A stretch of DNA of 64,000 nucleotides from Shewanella corallii. Its GTDB lineage: Bacteria; Pseudomonadota; Gammaproteobacteria; Enterobacterales; Shewanellaceae. Shown one piece after another: positions 10,115 to 18,073 of the stretch (positions within the stretch are counted from its first letter, which is position 1; each line of letters begins with the position of its first letter). The notes under the pieces were generated by a model. That model was not told the origin of the DNA. It saw nothing but the letters and a program-made list of their open reading frames with translations, and made no database searches. The position numbers and the translations under genes were made by a program. The stretch spans positions 372,001-436,000 of the forward strand of contig NZ_JAKIKT010000001.1 in the NCBI RefSeq assembly GCF_023349125.1, in the 5' to 3' direction.

Positions 10115-10952
10115 TGTAGGAGTACCTTTTATTTCTTATGTCGAATGCCGAACCTTGCGGCCTTCTTATGGTGACATTACTGCCGGGCACGCTCAGGGCA
10201 GACCAAATTAGCATTAAATGACAATCCTGTGGAGAAGCTTACTGCGAAAGTGTTTATTCCCTCACCCGAACAATTTGGCAGAGTAAGTTCGGGATATTCA
10301 GACTGGGGGATGGGACAACAATCCGAGAGCCTTGGCTATGGGGAATGGCGGTGGTAGTTGATGATGCTGGTATCAGTGAACTACCTCTTTATAAAGAAGA
10401 CCGTAGTAATCGATTTGGATGTTGAGGATTTTTTAAGTTAACCGTTAAGGGGAGGACACCGAACTCATCGTTATTGTAAATGATATGTGAACTCCCGAGG
10501 GGCGTTTAGTCAGCTTCTTTGATGACGTTTGCTGGGGCTTGGTCAATTGCAGTCAAGACTTAATCAGGCACTGTCGTAGTGGGAAATGCTGAGTATTAAG
10601 GAAGTTATAGCAATTGTTTCGTTTATTACTAAATGGTAAAAGAGTTTTTCAGACAGTTTTTTATATTTTATTTCAACACGATATATAACCATTCGATTTT
10701 TCTTACTTAATAGGTAATCCTTCCAAATTAGGGGTAAGTGACTGTTCTTGTTAGGGGAATGTACTAATCCATGCGTGATAAGTGGTTTTTTTGACCGCGA
10801 ATTAATACTAATGCATGATGATCCAGTCGATGCTTGTCTTCACAATCTTGCAACTTATTATAAGAGCACTTGAGTGCCAGGGATGGGAAAGCGTGACAAC
10901 CTAGTTGTTGTTTAAACTGTGGCCAAAAGTAGATCACCCAGGAGGAAGGTGC
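10115..10952. promoter_or_regulatory. 838-base gene-free region upstream of serA and the csgD-like regulator
   Basis: No ORF with a credible start and ribosome site is seen. The right half (about 10600-10900) is AT-rich and would hold the promoter of the CsgD-like gene; a candidate is TTGTCT at 10834 and TTATAA at 10858, spacing 18. The length fits the family pattern, since csgD-type genes often have long, heavily regulated upstream regions. I cannot assign individual regulator sites. Confidence 0.4.
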
Positions 10953-11618
10953 ATGGATACAGCAAAGGAATTGGTCTTCCTACATCAAATAGCCGCCCCG
11001 TGTCACTTGGCAATGTTAGCTGAGTCAATGGGAGTAAAAACCCGGGTAGTAAATCACGTTAATGAGTTGGATCTGGGGAATTCGGAAAACAGCTTCTATC
11101 TGATCAGCCAACACGGCGCCGCATTGGACAATCAAGGCATTCCACTGATAGTCACCAGACTGGTACCTCATGTACCTGTCGCTATTTATCAGGTTGAAGC
11201 GGGGTCAATCGCCCTGGATGCTCTGTTGTTGATGGGCGTTCGTGGTGTTTTGTATGCAGACCAACGTATGGACCTATTACTGACTGGACTGAGAAAAATG
11301 TTATCGGATGAGTTGTGGTTTGACCGTCCAATGATGAGCAAAATGCTCAGACAGTTGGTACAAAAGCTTGAGGGCGATGCCCATGTCAGTGCAGACAATC
11401 TGGCGATGTTACAGGCGTTGACCAAACGCGAACGAACGATTATTCAGATGGTTGGCAGTGGTGCCCGCAATAAAGAAATAGCACACAGATTGTGTATCAG
11501 CGAGCATACGGTCAAGGCGCATCTGTCGTCGATATTCCGAAAAACCCAATCCAGAAATAGAGTCGAGTTATTGCGTTGGGCTCAGTCTCACCAAACTCAC
11601 TTTGATCTCGTGAGTTAA
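10953..11618 (+). CDS. csgD: LuxR/FixJ-family regulator, CsgD-like
   Basis: Probable master activator of the neighbouring curli genes. The 221-residue protein has a degenerate receiver-like N-terminal half without the usual acidic pocket, and a C-terminal LuxR helix-turn-helix (about 150-212: LTKRERTIIQMVGSGARNKE, then IAHRLCISEHTVKAHLSSIF). E. coli CsgD has the same layout in 216 residues. The start is set by GGAGGA five to six bases before ATG 10953; an upstream in-frame TTG at 10905 has no such site. It lies convergent to the csgBA-like pair rather than divergent as in E. coli, and no csgE, csgF or csgG follows it. A terminator closes the gene. The symbol rests on domain type plus context. 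Confidence 0.75.
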   Translation: MDTAKELVFLHQIAAPCHLAMLAESMGVKTRVVNHVNELDLGNSENSFYLISQHGAALDNQGIPLIVTRLVPHVPVAIYQVEAGSIALDALLLMGVRGVLYADQRMDLLLTGLRKMLSDELWFDRPMMSKMLRQLVQKLEGDAHVSADNLAMLQALTKRERTIIQMVGSGARNKEIAHRLCISEHTVKAHLSSIFRKTQSRNRVELLRWAQSHQTHFDLVS

Positions 11619-11649
11619 GATAGTCTGTTGGCCTAAAAGCCATAACTGA

Positions 11650-11677
11650 AAAAGGGAGCCTCAGGGCTCCCTTTTGC
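11650..11677 (+). terminator. Terminator after the csgD-like gene
   Basis: Stem AAAGGGAGCC / GGCTCCCTTT with a 3-4 base loop and T run, about 30 bases past the stop. Confidence 0.8.
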
Positions 11678-11974
11678 ATCTCTGTGGCATGGATATACCA
11701 AAGTTCTGTTCGACCTTTAGCTGCCTGTCAGAGAATCGACAGAGGGGCTATTTGGAGACCCTTGGCTTGGTTACCCAACCTTCCAACAGGCAACACTTTC
11801 CTCAATGCACCTAACGCTCATTGCCATATGGATGCGATTCAGCGGAAAAGCTCACGACTGCGACTCAGTTTGTTATAAGGCGGGCGAGAGTGAACTATCA
11901 CCCGGTTTAATTTAAAAGGGGCGGCAGTCTTCTTGCTGTGATTACTGGGACAGCTTAAAGGCAAGTGACTGAAA
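11678..11974. other. Intergenic stretch between csgD-like and curlin terminators, with a possible structured RNA
   Basis: No supported gene. Around 11722-11793, GCCTGT pairs with ACAGGC about 60 bases later and encloses smaller hairpins, among them GGTT/AACC at about 11769-11780 and GGG/CCC at about 11745-11762. It lies between two terminators, so it would need its own promoter if transcribed. I could not match it to a known RNA family. Confidence 0.25.
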
Positions 11975-12002
11975 TAAAAAAGGGAGCCTGTATGGCTCCC
12001 TT
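11975..12002 (-). terminator. Terminator of the curlin operon
   Basis: On the minus strand the stem AGGGAGCC / GGCTCCCT is followed by a run of T; it sits about 20 bases after the large curlin stop. Confidence 0.8.
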
Positions 12003-12020
12003 AGCTTACCCAGTCATGAT

Positions 12021-13574
12021 TTAGTTCTGGACTACGTTGACTGAGTTGAAGTTACCGTTCTGGTTAACATTGATGCTGTGGCCAGTACCGGTTTGAGAGC
12101 CTGTTACCAGGTTGTCATTACCGTTCTGTACAACAGTCAGGCTGTTACCGCTGCCATCGATTGCAAATGCGCCACCATCGGTGCCACCAACCCAGTTGCC
12201 GTTGCCGGTTTGCATAATATCAGCAGTGTTTTCATCACCGTTGATCAGCAGGTCTACCAAGTTCAGTTCACCACGCTGGGTCACTTCCACATCATCATTA
12301 TTGCTGCCTGCTATGGTGACAATGGCTTCATTGTCATTACCTTCCTGCTCCATATCAACTTCGTTGTCACTGCCTACAATGTCGACATAACCAAAGTTGG
12401 TATTTCCATCCTGCTCTATCTCAACATTGTTGTCGTCACCTTCGGCGAAGCTGTAAAGCTCGTTATTGTTACCTGTGCTTTCCAGCAGCATCAGGTTGTC
12501 GTTACCAGCGGTGATAAATTGAGCTTGGTTGTCATTGCCATCCTGCTCAAGGAACACATCGTTGTCATCACCCACTACAGCGAAGTCAACAACGTTATTG
12601 TTCCCGGTTTGCTCGATTTCAATTTCATTGTTATTGCCATCAATAATGGCTATTTGAGGCTCGCCAACAGCGTTGTTCAGACCCTCCTGAGCAACTTCTA
12701 CTTCGTTATCATCGCCATTTGCAGCGCGAATATCGGCTGAGTTGTCGTTACCTTCCTGCTCGAAAACAAATTCGTTGTCGCTGCCAGTCAGGTCGTACAC
12801 AAATGCGGTGTTGTTGTCGCCGGTTTGGAAGGCTTCAAAGTAGTTACCATCTCCTGCTGCGCCACGAACAGCGGCAAAGTTGCCATTACCCAGCTGGCTG
12901 ACAGTAATATCGTTGTTGTTACCTGCGTTGGCGCTCAAGTCCAGCGCGATTTGACCTGCTTGGTTGTCGTCACCTTCCTGAATAATGGTGGCATCATTGT
13001 CATCACCAGTGACACGGAATACCGCTAAATTACTACTGCCCTGCTGGTCGACATCTGCAGTGTTGTTATTGCCATTCATCTCGGCAATGCTTTCGTTGTT
13101 ACCCAGCTGATAAAGGTTCAGGCTGTTATCGTTACCTGTCATAAAGGTATCTGCATCGTTGATGCTGCCATCTTGCTCTACGTCAACTGAGTTACCGTTA
13201 CCGGTAATTTCAATATCGTTCAGGTTGAGGAAGTCATCCTGGAAGACATCCACAGTATTGTCGTTACCTGAGATTGTTGTGCGGTTAATATGCCAGGTGT
13301 CCACCTGAGTCACAGTAGTCGTGTTGTTGTTACCTGTGGTGGTTTCATAATTCTCAGCAAATACGCCGTCTTGAGACACTGTTGCAGTGTTGTCAACGCC
13401 GGTCTGACTGATTTCACTTACATGATCACGGTCAGCTTGTGTGACTTCTACAGTGTTGCCTTCACCGGCTTGAGTTACTTCCAACTGATGAGTTTCTGCA
13501 CCGTGTGCGGCTGATACACCCAAGGCCGCAGCCACGGTCAGAGCCAGTAAAGTTTGCTTGCTATAGAGGTTCAT
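12021..13574 (-). CDS. csgA: Very large curlin repeat protein (CsgA-like major curli subunit)
   Basis: Secreted amyloid subunit. A Sec signal peptide covers about residues 1-25 (hydrophobic LLALTVAAALGVSAA, cleavage near AHG/A). The rest is about 21 curlin units of roughly 22 residues, each of the form xVxQxGxxN followed by xxxxxxGxxN. CsgA of E. coli has five such units in 151 residues; this protein has 517. Repeats are diverged and very acidic (many GDDN, GNDN, EQEGNDN blocks), and two or three are stretched by inserts (near LDLSANAGNNN and GGTDGGAFAIDG). The Gln and Asn ladder positions are mostly kept; one unit has LLES instead of xVxQ. AAGGAG lies before the ATG. It follows the CsgB-like gene by 29 bases in one operon. 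It needs a CsgG/E/F exporter, which is not in this window. Confidence 0.88.
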   Translation of the reverse strand: MNLYSKQTLLALTVAAALGVSAAHGAETHQLEVTQAGEGNTVEVTQADRDHVSEISQTGVDNTATVSQDGVFAENYETTTGNNNTTTVTQVDTWHINRTTISGNDNTVDVFQDDFLNLNDIEITGNGNSVDVEQDGSINDADTFMTGNDNSLNLYQLGNNESIAEMNGNNNTADVDQQGSSNLAVFRVTGDDNDATIIQEGDDNQAGQIALDLSANAGNNNDITVSQLGNGNFAAVRGAAGDGNYFEAFQTGDNNTAFVYDLTGSDNEFVFEQEGNDNSADIRAANGDDNEVEVAQEGLNNAVGEPQIAIIDGNNNEIEIEQTGNNNVVDFAVVGDDNDVFLEQDGNDNQAQFITAGNDNLMLLESTGNNNELYSFAEGDDNNVEIEQDGNTNFGYVDIVGSDNEVDMEQEGNDNEAIVTIAGSNNDDVEVTQRGELNLVDLLINGDENTADIMQTGNGNWVGGTDGGAFAIDGSGNSLTVVQNGNDNLVTGSQTGTGHSINVNQNGNFNSVNVVQN

Positions 13575-13603
13575 AAAAAACGCTCCTTGTCTGCTATTAG
13601 TAT

Positions 13604-14035
13604 TTAGTATTGGGTCACGGTGAGATATTCACCTGACGCGAGTTGTTGAATGGCAAAATTCGCCTCGCCATACTGAAAAAGCTGAATACTGCTGTCTTCT
13701 CCATACTGGGTAATTAAGGCGGCATTGTTATTGCCTTCTTGTTTGAGCAAAAGCTCATTGCCTGCTCCGAGTTGCTGGACGGTTGCCTGATTGGCATTTC
13801 CGGACTGAATGGCCAGGAATTCGTTACCTCCAACCTGCAATACTTCTAGCTGGTTATGATTTCCCTGTTGCAAAGCGGACAAAATATTTGCGCGGCCATT
13901 GGCTTCCAGCAGTGTTTGTAACGTGACGGGGACAGGCTCTGCATAAGCACCACCAGCAAGCAAAAGCAGAGTAAAACCGCCAGTTTTTGCCAGTAGTTTT
14001 TGCGTCCAGTCTTTCCGATTCAATTGAATCTCCAC
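13604..14035 (-). CDS. csgB: Curlin repeat protein, CsgB-like minor subunit/nucleator
   Basis: Small secreted curlin-repeat protein, 143 residues, close to the 151 of E. coli CsgB. A signal peptide (about 1-29, KTGGFTLLLLAGGAYA) is followed by four to five diverged units such as GNHNQLEVLQVG, GNANQATVQQLG and GNNNAALITQYG. The chain ends in a hydrophobic GEYLTVTQY. I set the start at GTG 14035 because a perfect AGGAGG lies five bases upstream; the longer in-frame ATG at 14125 has no ribosome site and would bury the signal peptide. It precedes the large curlin in one leftward operon, the csgBA order. Assignment as nucleator is inferred from size, order and poorer repeats. Confidence 0.8.
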   Translation of the reverse strand: MEIQLNRKDWTQKLLAKTGGFTLLLLAGGAYAEPVPVTLQTLLEANGRANILSALQQGNHNQLEVLQVGGNEFLAIQSGNANQATVQQLGAGNELLLKQEGNNNAALITQYGEDSSIQLFQYGEANFAIQQLASGEYLTVTQY

Positions 14036-14482
14036 TGCATCCTCCTGTGTTCCCGTGAACAATGGGAATCGGGTCTCGCCATGATTTACGACTCCCGAAG
14101 TTACTGATCCAGACACAGAGGGCACAATCGGAAGAAGGGCTAGTCTTTTTTGTGGAAGAAAATGGGCTCGCTTGTCTCAGTAATGAGCTTTTGTGCGTGT
14201 ATTCACCAACTTCAGAGCATTGAACAGAGTTTTATTTTTGGCGGCGCAGTTATTAAGGACTAGTAGGTTTTTCTGATTTGCCTGTAACTACATGTATCGG
14301 CGCTTTTCACTACCCCCTTGTGTGTGTCATCTATGTGCTGGTTTTAACCGATTCCGAAGATAGGACTGCAAAGGCTGGAATTGCACGCATATTGTCTTTT
14401 CCAGCATGTCGGAGCTGAACTTAAAGACTGGGGTACTGATGCAGGCTGCTTCGGATTGATTCATACATGATAGGAAATCACT
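14036..14482. promoter_or_regulatory. Divergent promoter region between the curli operon and the subtilisin-like protease
   Basis: 447 bases with no supported gene. It must carry the leftward curli promoter and the rightward protease promoter. TTCCC / GGGAA forms a small hairpin just upstream of the csgB-like ribosome site (about 14049-14070). I could not identify a CsgD site with confidence. Confidence 0.4.
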
Positions 14483-16996
14483 ATGTCTAAAATTAACTTT
14501 TCTTCGCTGGCAGTAGCAGTCAGCGGTGCTTTGATGCTAAGTGCCGCTCCAGCGATGGCTAAGTCACCTGAGTATGCAAAAGACTCATTGTTGGTGATGT
14601 ATAAAGATAACGCCACTGCCGCTGAACGCGCTCAGGCTCGTCAGCTAGTGCGTGGTGTCATGACGGACAAGAATGGCGATGGCATTGACGATAAGTTCAA
14701 GACTCTGTTTGACGGCAAGCTTGCCAAATTGGCCCTGAGAAAGGGTGTCGATATTGAGAAGGCTGTGAAGATTATTAGCCGTCATCCCGCCGTAAAATAT
14801 GCTGAACCTAACTATATCTACAAAGCGGTTGGTACACCGGACGATCCCCGCTATCCAGAGATGTGGGGCCTGAACAATACAGGGCAGGATGGCGGTACTG
14901 CAGATGCAGACGTTGACGCTCCTGAGGCCTGGGATATCACAACTGGTGATTCCGATGTTGTTATTGCCGTAATTGATACCGGTGTTGATTACAATCACGA
15001 AGATCTCACCAATAACATGTGGGTTAACCCGGGCGAAATTGCCGGTAATGGCGTGGATGACGATGGCAATGGTGTTATTGATGATGTCCACGGTTTTAGT
15101 GCCGTGAATGATAACGGTGACCCAATGGACCAAAATGGTCACGGTACCCACGTTGCAGGCACTATTGGTGCCGAAGGTAACAATGGTATCGGTGTGGTTG
15201 GTGTGAACTGGGATATCAGCATTATCGGTTGTCAGTTCTTGAATTCTGGTGGTAGCGGTACCACAGCGGATGCGATTGAATGTATTGACTACATTACTGA
15301 TTTGAAGACTAACCGTGGCGTTGATGTTCGGGCCACCAACAACTCATGGGGTGGCGGTGGTTTCAGTCAGGCGCTAAAAGATTCCATCGAAGCGGGTGGT
15401 GATGCAGGTATTCTGTTTGTTGCTGCCGCGGGTAATGGTGGCTCTGATATCGATCAAAACCCAAGCTACCCTGCGGCCTATGACTCAGATGCGATTCTGG
15501 CCGTAGCCATGACCACCCGTGATGATGCGTTGGACAGTGGTTCTCACTATGGTGCAACCGCCGTTGATATGGGCGCACCTGGTCGCAGCATTTTGTCTAC
15601 GACGCCAGGCAACAATTACGCGGTATTCAGTGGTACCTCAATGGCCAGCCCACACGTTGCAGGTGCAGCAGGTCTGGTATGGTCGCTGGACCCATCATTG
15701 GAAATGGCTGATATGAAGGCCCTGTTGATGGATACCGGTGATGCCTTAAGTGGACTTGCCGACACTACGGTATCTGGTAATCGTCTGAACCTGTTGGCTG
15801 CATTGGAAGAAGCTGATCCTGCTCCTGGTTTCCGCCTGGCTGTTACTCCATCCTCTCGTGAGATCACTGCGGGTGATTCTACCAGTTACTCTTTCGATGT
15901 AACCAGTGTGGGTGGCTGGGATGGTACGGCAAACCTCAGCTATACCGTTTCACCGGCACTGTCTGGCGTTTCTCTGTCTGCAGATACAGCTGGAGCCGGT
16001 GATTCCTTCACTTTGGATGTCGCCACTATGGCTGATACTCAGTGGGGCAACTACACCATGTCTGTGACCGGTGTGGATGGTGATTTCAGCAAGAGCAAGA
16101 ATGTATCTCTGAGCATCCTGCCGCAAGGACTGCAGGATTACCCTTATGAGAATACAACTCCAGTCGATCTGCCTGACAATGATCCTAACGGTATCGAAAG
16201 CACCATTGATGTGACTGATGACGTGACTATATTTGGTGTCACTGCAGATGTGAACATCACTCATACTTGGATTGGTGACCTTATTGTATCTCTGGTATCT
16301 CCAGACGGCACCGAGACTGTTATGCATAACCGCAGTGGTGGCAGTGCAGATGATTTGGTAGAAACCTATGAGCTGAATGATTTCAATGGTGAAATGGCTG
16401 GCGGAACTTGGACGCTGAAAGTGAGTGACAATGCAGGTGCTGACCTGGGTACACTGAACTCTTGGGGCTTGGTGATCACCGGTCTGGGCGATGACCCAGG
16501 TTCTTCTGCTCCAGAAGCCGGATTCACTTATGAAGTGACGGACTTCAGTGTTAGCTTCACTAACACCAGTACTGACGCTGATGGCGATATCACAGGTTAT
16601 GAGTGGGACTTCGGTGATGGCAACACGTCCACCGAAATGAGCCCAACCCATGACTATGGCATGGCTGGTACCTTCAGTGTTTCAATGACTGTGACCGATT
16701 CTGAAGGTAACAGTGATACCGAAACCATGGAGATAGAGCTGGCTGAACCAAGTGACATCAGTGCTGAAGTTCATCGTGCTCTGAAGTCTCGTCGCGGCAG
16801 CGCTCTGGTTGACCTGCGTTGGGATGGAGCCAACGGTGACATGGTTGCTATTTACCGTGACGGAGAAATGGTAGCTGAAACTGATAATGACGGTCGTTAC
16901 CGTGATCGTTTCAGAACTTCTGCAGACAGTGTTGAGTATCAGGTGTGTGAATCTGATGGCAGCAGCTGTTCTTCAGCGGTTACTGCAACCTTCTAA
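14483..16996 (+). CDS. Secreted S8 (subtilisin-like) serine protease with P-domain and PKD domain
   Basis: Exported endopeptidase precursor of 837 residues. Order seen: signal peptide about 1-26 (ending AMA/K); inhibitor-type propeptide about 30-112, which contains an EF-hand-like calcium loop DKNGDGIDD; S8 catalytic domain about 120-445 with D165 in VIDTGVD, H220 in HGTHVAG, oxyanion Asn in AAGNGG and S386 in GTSMASPH; a linker domain; a proprotein-convertase P-domain about 550-665 (HTWIGDLIVSLVSPDGT); a PKD domain about 675-750 (YEWDFGDGNTSTEMSPTHDY); and a final Fn3-like module ending in a Cys pair. All catalytic residues are intact. It is divergent from the curli operon, and a terminator follows. 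Substrate unknown; nearby curlins are one possibility only. Confidence 0.93.
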   Translation: MSKINFSSLAVAVSGALMLSAAPAMAKSPEYAKDSLLVMYKDNATAAERAQARQLVRGVMTDKNGDGIDDKFKTLFDGKLAKLALRKGVDIEKAVKIISRHPAVKYAEPNYIYKAVGTPDDPRYPEMWGLNNTGQDGGTADADVDAPEAWDITTGDSDVVIAVIDTGVDYNHEDLTNNMWVNPGEIAGNGVDDDGNGVIDDVHGFSAVNDNGDPMDQNGHGTHVAGTIGAEGNNGIGVVGVNWDISIIGCQFLNSGGSGTTADAIECIDYITDLKTNRGVDVRATNNSWGGGGFSQALKDSIEAGGDAGILFVAAAGNGGSDIDQNPSYPAAYDSDAILAVAMTTRDDALDSGSHYGATAVDMGAPGRSILSTTPGNNYAVFSGTSMASPHVAGAAGLVWSLDPSLEMADMKALLMDTGDALSGLADTTVSGNRLNLLAALEEADPAPGFRLAVTPSSREITAGDSTSYSFDVTSVGGWDGTANLSYTVSPALSGVSLSADTAGAGDSFTLDVATMADTQWGNYTMSVTGVDGDFSKSKNVSLSILPQGLQDYPYENTTPVDLPDNDPNGIESTIDVTDDVTIFGVTADVNITHTWIGDLIVSLVSPDGTETVMHNRSGGSADDLVETYELNDFNGEMAGGTWTLKVSDNAGADLGTLNSWGLVITGLGDDPGSSAPEAGFTYEVTDFSVSFTNTSTDADGDITGYEWDFGDGNTSTEMSPTHDYGMAGTFSVSMTVTDSEGNSDTETMEIELAEPSDISAEVHRALKSRRGSALVDLRWDGANGDMVAIYRDGEMVAETDNDGRYRDRFRTSADSVEYQVCESDGSSCSSAVTATF

Positions 16997-17017
16997 TCAA
17001 GTTTGATTACTGAGATT

Positions 17018-17045
17018 TAAAGGCGCCTGCGGGCGCCTTTTTGTT
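17018..17045 (+). terminator. Terminator of the subtilisin-like protease
   Basis: Stem AAAGGCGCC / GGCGCCTTT with a TGCG-type loop followed by T run, about 20 bases after the stop. Confidence 0.85.
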
Positions 17046-17153
17046 TGGGCCTTTTGGGGACTGCCTGCAACTCAATTGACAACTTCTATAGGCTTTTCTG
17101 TGGCAGGACGATAGACTTTCAAACACATAATAAGTCTTGATGGACAAAGCATA

Positions 17154-17594
17154 ATGAGCGAACAAACCGATAAAATTAAAATTCCCATGGCAGTGATGAT
17201 CTTTATCTGGGTCAGTCTGATGTGGAATTTGTTGGGCGTAATGAACTTCTTTTTTCAACTGACTGTGGATGCCCAGACGCTGGCGCAGATGACTGAAGCT
17301 CAGCGTCAGATGTACGAAGCCACGCCGGGTTGGCTCACAGCCCTGTTTGGTATCGCAGTCGTTACCGGTCTGGCTGGCAGTGGCATGTTGATGTTTAAGA
17401 TGGCCAAAGCGGCTCCTGTATTGCTGATTAGCTTAATTGCTGTGGTGGCACAGATGGCTGTGTCATTAATCGTGTTGGATGCCTATGCGGTATTGGGGGC
17501 CAGTGCCCTGATTATGCCGGCCATAGTGACTCTGTGGGCAATCGTGCTGGTCATGATCAGCCGCCGGGGTGTAACCAAAGGTTGGTTCTATTAA
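17154..17594 (+). CDS. Small inner-membrane protein with four predicted helices
   Basis: A 146-residue protein with hydrophobic segments at about 11-36, 60-82, 86-108 and 113-134 and a short positively charged tail (SRRGVTKGW). No catalytic motif is visible and I do not assign a family. The start ATG 17154 is the first in frame; ribosome-site match is weak (GGACAAAGCATA). It has its own terminator, so it is likely a single-gene unit. Position between the protease and nupC gives no functional clue. Confidence 0.75.
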   Translation: MSEQTDKIKIPMAVMIFIWVSLMWNLLGVMNFFFQLTVDAQTLAQMTEAQRQMYEATPGWLTALFGIAVVTGLAGSGMLMFKMAKAAPVLLISLIAVVAQMAVSLIVLDAYAVLGASALIMPAIVTLWAIVLVMISRRGVTKGWFY

Positions 17595-17620
17595 TCAAAG
17601 CCTCCTCACCATGGTTTGTG

Positions 17621-17645
17621 GCCCGCAGCAATGCGGGCTTTTTTG
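17621..17645 (+). terminator. Terminator after the small membrane protein
   Basis: Stem GCCCGCA / TGCGGGC with GCAA-type loop followed by six T. Confidence 0.8.
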
Positions 17646-17677
17646 TGCCCGAAACTCAATCAGGAGTTTCGGGCACA
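17644..17677. repeat. Perfect 14-bp inverted repeat
   Basis: TGTGCCCGAAACTC and its exact reverse complement, separated by AATCAG. It starts within the T run of the preceding terminator and has no T run of its own. Confidence 0.7.
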
Positions 17678-18073
17678 GTTGACAATTGAGCTGGACAAAC
17701 AGATGAGAATGAAAGCCGGGGAATCCTTAAGAGGCGATAAACTGTCCTATTTTGTGTAATTAAATTACGAAATAGATCTGAATATTTCTCATTTTCCGAG
17801 GCTAAATTGCCAAATTGGAATCATATTTCCTGGATACATTCGCAGATCCTTTGTTGATGCTTTTGGTTGCGTGTGTACGCTTGTTTGTTTTTGTTTGGCT
17901 AATTTAGCGTGTTTTATTTTGTCTGCGTTGCAACTCTACTGCCATTTGTCGGTTTAATTATTAACTTTAGAAAAAAATCATTTTCCCACCTCACAAAGTG
18001 ATCTTTATCTCTTGCCCCCGAAATTACGCTGGATACACTGCCGCCATCTCCAGGTTATCCGGACTAAAAATTT
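17678..18073 (+). promoter_or_regulatory. AT-rich upstream region of nupC-deoD
   Basis: 396 bases with no gene. Contains an exact odd palindrome GTAATTAAATTAC at 17756-17768 and a CRP-like half site GTGATCTTTATCTC near 17998. CRP/CytR control is known for nupC in enterics, but the match here is weak and is only suggestive. Confidence 0.3.

Noticed and set aside
11722..11793. c-di-GMP (GEMM) riboswitch or tRNA between csgD and csgA
   Set aside because: The conserved GEMM core motifs and the tRNA T-loop are both missing.
11684..11878. 64-codon plus-strand frame after csgD
   Set aside because: It starts inside the terminator region, has no ribosome site and shows a Trp/Leu/Pro-rich composition unlike a protein.
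12078..12740. Long plus-strand frame opposite the large curlin
   Set aside because: It is a by-product of the repetitive minus-strand curlin codons and has no ribosome site or domain.
12021..13574. Regular short repeats resembling a CRISPR array
   Set aside because: The roughly 66-base period is the codon pattern of curlin repeats; units are diverged and there are no identical repeats with unique spacers.
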